Virus record (IMG/VR): IMGVR_UViG_3300002460_000073
Location: 1 to 40,875 of that record
Source of the DNA: a virus
Direction: 5' to 3' (one strand)
Length of the DNA stretch: 40,875 bases
Part shown: piece by piece, positions 38,815 through 40,875 of the stretch
How positions within the stretch are numbered: the stretch's first letter is position 1
Layout of the letters: every line of letters begins with the position of its first letter
The notes under the pieces: generated by a model
The model's database searches: none
What the model was told of the DNA's origin: nothing
What the model saw: only the letters and a program-made list of their open reading frames with translations
Translations under genes and position numbers: made by a program

Positions 38815-39297
38815 TTAGCTCTCGTCCACACTGTCCAGTAACGTCCTAACGGTAGATGGGCTCAATACTAGCTGTTGGGCAATCTTATTTGCTTGCATAC
38901 CAGACATAGAGAGTTTAAAAACCTGTGCACGCAGTTCGGTGGCCAGAGTCAGTTGATCCACAGATGCTTTCTTTGTCAATTTCAGGTACGGATACTGCCG
39001 CAATTCTTTTGTAAGAAAACGCCCGAGTTTTATTTCAGCCAATTCGATAAACGACATTGCACACGTCCTGCGGCCATACTCAATAGATTCCAATAAAGAC
39101 AGAGACATCTTCATATGCCTGGCAAATTCCGGGCGCTTCATTCTCATCCGTATACGAATTGCACGCAGACGTTCCCCTTTGATGTAGGGGGTTGCATATT
39201 CAGCATTTATCTTAGTGTACGACTTTATGTACTTTTTTACCCTCCGCATGTGCGAACGCAGAACGCCCTTCTCTATCCGTTTCGGATCAAATTCCAT
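38815..39297 (-). CDS. Two-HTH regulator (XRE-like plus C-terminal HTH)
   Basis: 160 residues. The middle (LRAIRIRMRMKRPEFARHMKMSLSLLESIEYGRRT) is an XRE-type HTH; the C-terminus (VFKLSMSGMQANKIAQQLVLSPSTVRTLLDSV) is a second HTH of resolvase/LuxR style. A basic N-terminus precedes them. The ATG directly follows the preceding stop. Likely a phage transcription regulator. Confidence 0.7.
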   Translation of the reverse strand: MEFDPKRIEKGVLRSHMRRVKKYIKSYTKINAEYATPYIKGERLRAIRIRMRMKRPEFARHMKMSLSLLESIEYGRRTCAMSFIELAEIKLGRFLTKELRQYPYLKLTKKASVDQLTLATELRAQVFKLSMSGMQANKIAQQLVLSPSTVRTLLDSVDES

Positions 39298-39477
39298 TTA
39301 TTTCTTGTGAAGTACGCTTAATTCCGTGATCCTAGTTTTGGAATCCAATTCTACCGTTCCAGCACCAATTTGCAGGACTTTCCTTTCTGCAAGCATACGG
39401 TACCAGCAGGCATCAATCCGAAACAAATCTCCCTCTTTCAAGTCACGTACTCGCAATGATTTTACCTTGGCAATCAT
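39298..39477 (-). CDS. Small hypothetical protein, 59 residues
   Basis: ATG 39477 overlaps the upstream stop as ATGA and AGGA lies 9 nt before it. VRDLKEGDLFRIDACWYRMLAE...IGAGTVELDSKTRITEL is a compact beta-rich sequence of a type common in phages. The stop abuts the next ATG. Function unknown. Confidence 0.65.
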   Translation of the reverse strand: MIAKVKSLRVRDLKEGDLFRIDACWYRMLAERKVLQIGAGTVELDSKTRITELSVLHKK

Positions 39478-39695
39478 TTTAGTACATCCTGCCAGTTACG
39501 TTTGGTGTCTTTGACGGTAGCCACACCCAGAGTAACGGCAACTATCCACCATAGAAGACCACCTAGTGCCGGGGAGAGTACCCAAAACCATGACCAATTT
39601 ATATAGCCAGTCAGCTTTAGTGCTACAAACAACACTTGGAAGGAATCGCCGACCGTGAGTCCGGTTTTCTTGGCATCTCATTTGACCGTAAGCAT
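39474..39695 (-). pseudogene. Small membrane protein gene with in-frame TGA after five codons
   Basis: ATG 39695 has an ideal SD (AAAGGAG, 8 nt spacing) and reads M-L-T-V-K, then TGA (39678-39680). The same frame goes on without a start codon for nine codons and then encodes a typical phage membrane protein (GDSFQVLFVALKLTG, WFWVLSPALGGLLWWIVAVTLGV) ending in an ATGA overlap with the next gene. Two imperfect 9-nt repeats (CTTACGGTC at codons 2-4 and CTCACGGTC later) bracket 33 nt; removing one repeat plus the spacer gives M-L-T-V-G-D-S-F with no stop. Decay, reinitiation at an internal GTG, or translational bypassing are all possible. Confidence 0.7.
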
Positions 39696-39711
39696 GCACC
39701 ATTCTCCTTTC

Positions 39712-39720
39712 TGGTATAAT
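39712..39720 (+). promoter_or_regulatory. Extended -10 promoter for the kelch gene
   Basis: TGGTATAAT is an extended -10 (TGnTATAAT). No consensus -35 is at the usual distance, which extended -10 promoters tolerate. Transcription would start near 39727, about 34 nt before the ATG at 39761. Confidence 0.5.
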
Positions 39721-39760
39721 TGGCATCAACCATTATGACAGACAGTTCCATGGAGAACAA

Positions 39761-40875
39761 ATGAAATTTCATAGAATGTTTGCAGTGATTTCTTTTTGTA
39801 TGCTTGCGACCGCTGTAGCACCCGCACAAATTCCCGCAACGCTTGGCTGGCATCAAATACCGAATACCAAGCTCGGACCTGTCTGTCCGGTTGACCCGGC
39901 GGTGCAGAGCGTTCTTGGCTGCAACGGAGTGATCGTTGCATGGAACAGTGGAATCGCCGACACAACAAGAAGCCGTCTCGTATTGTGGGGAGGGGGACAT
40001 AACGACTACTTCGGCAATGAACTCTATGCGCTTGATCTGAACGCCTTGACGATGTCGCGGTTGAACAATCCGAGTCCAGTTGACAATGTCGGAAGTTGTC
40101 CGGAGACCTATCCCGATGGGAGACCTAGTGCACGTCATACGTACGATTCCCTGACCTACATTCCAACCGTTGACAGGATGTTTTCATTCGGAGGGTCAAA
40201 ATCCATCTGCGGCGGTGCATCGCAGTCAACGTGGACATTTAATTTTGCCACACTGCAGTGGCAAAATATGAATCCCGGTGGAACACTCCCTCGTGCAGAG
40301 TATGGTGTGGTTGCCGACTATGACGCTAGCACAAACAGCATTTTCGTCCACGATACGGTGAACTTTAGTCGTTATGATATAGCATCGAATAGTTACACAA
40401 GACTGGCTAGTAACGTCGCTACAGACTATCAAACATCTGGGTTGGTTGATCCAGACCGAAAGTTATTTATTATGATGGGCACTGGGCAGGTTCGCGTATT
40501 TGATATAAGCGCAGGCAGTAACTATGCGATGCAATCGTGGGATGGACAGGTCAGCGGGTGCGGCGGCCTCGTGTCCACAACCTATCCCGGTCTTGCCTAC
40601 GACACCGCACAAAAGCGAGTTATTGGGTGGGCTGGCGGCAACACGCTCTACACATTCAACCCCGATACAAAAAGCTGCACAACAGCGTCTTATACTGGCG
40701 GACCCGGACCGGCACCAGGCCAGGGAGTTAACGGTCATTTCCAGTATTTCCCGAGCCAGAACATTTTCTTGCTAGTCAATGGACTCGATGGACAGCCATT
40801 TCAAAATGCTTATGCACTTCGCTTGACACAAGATACAGTTACTCCACCACCTCCACCTCCACCACCGCAGACATC
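39761..40875 (+). CDS. Secreted kelch/galactose-oxidase-like beta-propeller protein (cut by window edge)
   Basis: 371 codons are visible and the frame is open at the right edge. A signal peptide (FAVISFCMLATAVAPAQ) precedes kelch-like repeats: LVLWGGGHNDYFGNELYALDL, RMFSFGGSKS, WTFNFATLQWQNM, and later FDISAG and YTFNPDTKS, consistent with four or more propeller blades. Paired cysteines suggest disulfides. The visible end is a polyproline linker, so another domain follows. GGAGAA precedes the ATG. It may be an exported host-interaction or adhesion protein; being read opposite to its neighbours and exported suggests a cargo gene. Confidence 0.8.
   Translation, partial: MKFHRMFAVISFCMLATAVAPAQIPATLGWHQIPNTKLGPVCPVDPAVQSVLGCNGVIVAWNSGIADTTRSRLVLWGGGHNDYFGNELYALDLNALTMSRLNNPSPVDNVGSCPETYPDGRPSARHTYDSLTYIPTVDRMFSFGGSKSICGGASQSTWTFNFATLQWQNMNPGGTLPRAEYGVVADYDASTNSIFVHDTVNFSRYDIASNSYTRLASNVATDYQTSGLVDPDRKLFIMMGTGQVRVFDISAGSNYAMQSWDGQVSGCGGLVSTTYPGLAYDTAQKRVIGWAGGNTLYTFNPDTKSCTTASYTGGPGPAPGQGVNGHFQYFPSQNIFLLVNGLDGQPFQNAYALRLTQDTVTPPPPPPPPQT

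Noticed and set aside
28868-39695. Alternative genetic code with TAA or TGA reassigned
   Set aside because: TAA ends the reductase at its natural C-terminus and TGA ends several genes in tight ATGA overlaps; reading through would give nonsense fusions with more stops. The code appears standard.
39496-39729. 77-residue minus-strand frame starting near the same SD
   Set aside because: It sits in another frame over the membrane protein; its composition is not protein-like, while the alternative frame gives clear membrane helices and a coupled stop.
1-40875. CRISPR array
   Set aside because: Repeats seen are two or three copies with irregular spacing; no regular spacer pattern or cas gene.

Overview
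This window looks like part of a double-stranded DNA tailed-phage genome infecting a bacterium. Genes are densely packed, with ATGA/TTGA stop-start overlaps, many small hypothetical and one-helix membrane proteins, Shine-Dalgarno (SD) sites and sigma70-type promoters. A phage replication and nucleotide-metabolism set is present. No structural, terminase, portal or integrase gene is visible, so this is the early/metabolic part of a larger genome. The host is unknown; DUF4159, a heptose-kinase-like protein and a secreted kelch protein hint at an environmental Gram-negative-type bacterium, but that is inference.

Layout. 1-2085 (+): the C-terminal end of a ClpA/ClpB-type AAA+ protein, a promoter, a possible 2OG-oxygenase-like protein and two small proteins. 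2086-3148: about 1.06 kb without genes, rich in palindromes, with a perfect 23-bp inverted repeat and two 33-nt iteron-like repeats, followed by a tRNA-Glu(CUC). 3272-7657 (+): small proteins, a large zinc-finger-like protein, an M20/M28/M42-type peptidase and a KTSC protein, closed by a hairpin. 8053-15127 (-): small membrane protein, a candidate structured-RNA region, a secreted Cys-rich protein, DUF4159, HTH, an HldE-like PfkB kinase, ThyX interrupted by an HNH intein, HTH and SLOG proteins. 15157-16335 (+): HTH-metallophosphoesterase from a near-leaderless promoter. 16280-39695 (-): exonuclease, nucleotidase, UDG-PolA fusion, Dam, class II ribonucleotide reductase, lytic transglycosylase, ERCC4 nuclease, metallophosphatase, interrupted DNA methyltransferase, MazG-like protein, Dcm, regulators, a RecA-like ATPase, a metallopeptidase, a RecB-like nuclease, a DinG/XPD-like helicase and more regulators. 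39761 to the end (+): a secreted kelch-type protein, cut by the window edge.

How the genes fit together. RTPR, ThyX, the MazG-like protein and the deoxynucleotidase-like protein shape the dNTP pool. The UDG-PolA fusion, DinG-like helicase, ERCC4 and PD-(D/E)XK nucleases, DEDD exonuclease and RecA-like ATPase form a replication/recombination set. Dam, Dcm and a third methyltransferase would modify phage DNA.

The most unusual observation is that two genes carry short in-frame insertions containing a stop codon at otherwise intact positions. One is a DNA methyltransferase with 9 nt inserted directly after its catalytic SPPYW motif. The other is a small membrane protein with 33 nt inserted between imperfect 9-nt repeats. 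Removing either insert restores a family-like reading frame. They may be decaying genes or a recoding/bypassing phenomenon; the sequence alone cannot decide.
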